The notes under the pieces: model-generated
Seen by the model: only the letters and a program-made list of their open reading frames with translations
Databases searched by the model: none
Told to the model about the DNA's origin: nothing
Made by a program: the position numbers and the translations under genes
In this document: positions 6,323-6,766 of the stretch, piece by piece
How positions within the stretch are numbered: the stretch's first letter is position 1
Layout of the letters: each line of letters opens with the position of its first letter
DNA from: Lachnospiraceae bacterium
GTDB lineage: Bacteria > Bacillota > Clostridia > Lachnospirales > Lachnospiraceae
Direction of reading: 5' to 3'
NCBI GenBank assembly: GCA_021153185.1
Contig: JAGKTY010000059.1
Location: 1 to 6,766 of the forward strand
Length of the DNA: 6,766 nucleotides

Positions 6323-6766
6323 TTTCTTTTTCTCCCTTCATCAGTTCAATAAATTCATCAAATAAATATGTGCTGTCCTGCGGTCCGGGTGCACTTTCGG
6401 GATGATATTGCACAGAAAAAACCTTATCTTTTCTGCATTCAACCCCTTCAACCGTATTGTCAAGTAAATTTATATGTGTAATCTCTAAATCGGTATCCAG
6501 AATGCTGTCTTTTTCTACAGCATAGGAATGATTTTGAGAAGTGATTTCAATTTTATTTGTTTTTAAATTTCGTACCGGATGATTGCCGCCACGGTGTCCG
6601 AATTTAAGTTTATATGTTTTTGCTCCGTAGGAAAGTGCAATAATCTGATGTCCAAGACAGATTCCGAATATAGGATATCTGCCTTTCAGTTTTTTAATGG
6701 TTTCAACTGTTTCAGGAACATCCGTAGGATCTCCGGGACCGTTTGAAATAAACACACCGTCAGGAC
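6315..6766 (-). CDS. carA: Carbamoyl phosphate synthase, small (glutamine amidotransferase) subunit, 5' end outside the window
   Basis: CarA hydrolyses glutamine and passes ammonia through a tunnel to CarB. Only the last 149 complete codons are present, which is most of the class I glutamine amidotransferase domain. The frame is open to the edge and begins with PDGVFISNGPGDP, a family signature, so the GTG at 6755 is the internal Val of that motif and not a start. FGICLGHQI contains the nucleophilic Cys, KFGHRGGNHPV and SQNHSYAV follow, and QYHPESAPGPQDS contains the His and Glu of the catalytic triad. The C-terminus (LFDEFIELMKGEKENA) ends normally at TAA, which lies inside the start of carB. 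The N-terminal domain, promoter and any leader control lie beyond the right edge. Confidence 0.97.
   Translation of the reverse strand, partial: PDGVFISNGPGDPTDVPETVETIKKLKGRYPIFGICLGHQIIALSYGAKTYKLKFGHRGGNHPVRNLKTNKIEITSQNHSYAVEKDSILDTDLEITHINLLDNTVEGVECRKDKVFSVQYHPESAPGPQDSTYLFDEFIELMKGEKENA

Noticed and set aside
6753..6755. GTG as the start of carA
   Set aside because: It encodes the Val of PDGVFISNGPGDP, an internal carA signature, and the frame is open to the window edge.

Overview
This window comes from a low-GC Gram-positive anaerobe, most likely a member of the Clostridia (Eubacteriales, in the Ruminococcus/Eubacterium range). The evidence is AT-rich coding sequence, strong AGGAGG-type ribosome binding sites, the DapL (LL-diaminopimelate aminotransferase) route to lysine, and a single-chain clostridial-type CarB. 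No species is assigned. Every real gene I can support lies on the minus strand, so the window is best read from high to low coordinates.

Reading downstream from the right edge: the 3' part of carA (6766 to 6315, running off the edge), complete carB (6322-3143, overlapping carA by 8 bp), a 37-codon membrane-peptide ORF (3128-3015), dapF (3015-2224), dapL (2227-1037) and a 5'-truncated nadE (1035-565). The gene junctions are -8, +14, -1, -4 and +1 bp, and no gap could hold a promoter or terminator, so these six ORFs look like one transcription unit with several translationally coupled junctions. It combines carbamoyl phosphate synthesis (pyrimidines and arginine), the last two steps to meso-diaminopimelate (lysine and peptidoglycan) and a remnant or half of NAD synthetase. 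The promoter and any leader control lie upstream of carA, outside the window.

After a 137-bp spacer (428-564) comes a tyrosine recombinase gene (427 to 1, running off the left edge) with its own strong sigma-70-type promoter. The spacer contains three copies of a 13-bp motif around that promoter. The recombinase is interrupted by an in-frame TAA at 71-73. Past the stop the same frame continues without a break into an unmistakable catalytic-domain start ending in GLR at the edge.

The points most worth a second look are the small membrane ORF between carB and dapF, the nonsense codon in the recombinase, the NadE that lacks its whole ATP-binding half although its remaining frame is clean, and the repeated motif around the recombinase promoter. 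The car and dap genes themselves look ordinary and intact. I found no CRISPR array, tRNA, rRNA, riboswitch, or clearly new multigene system.
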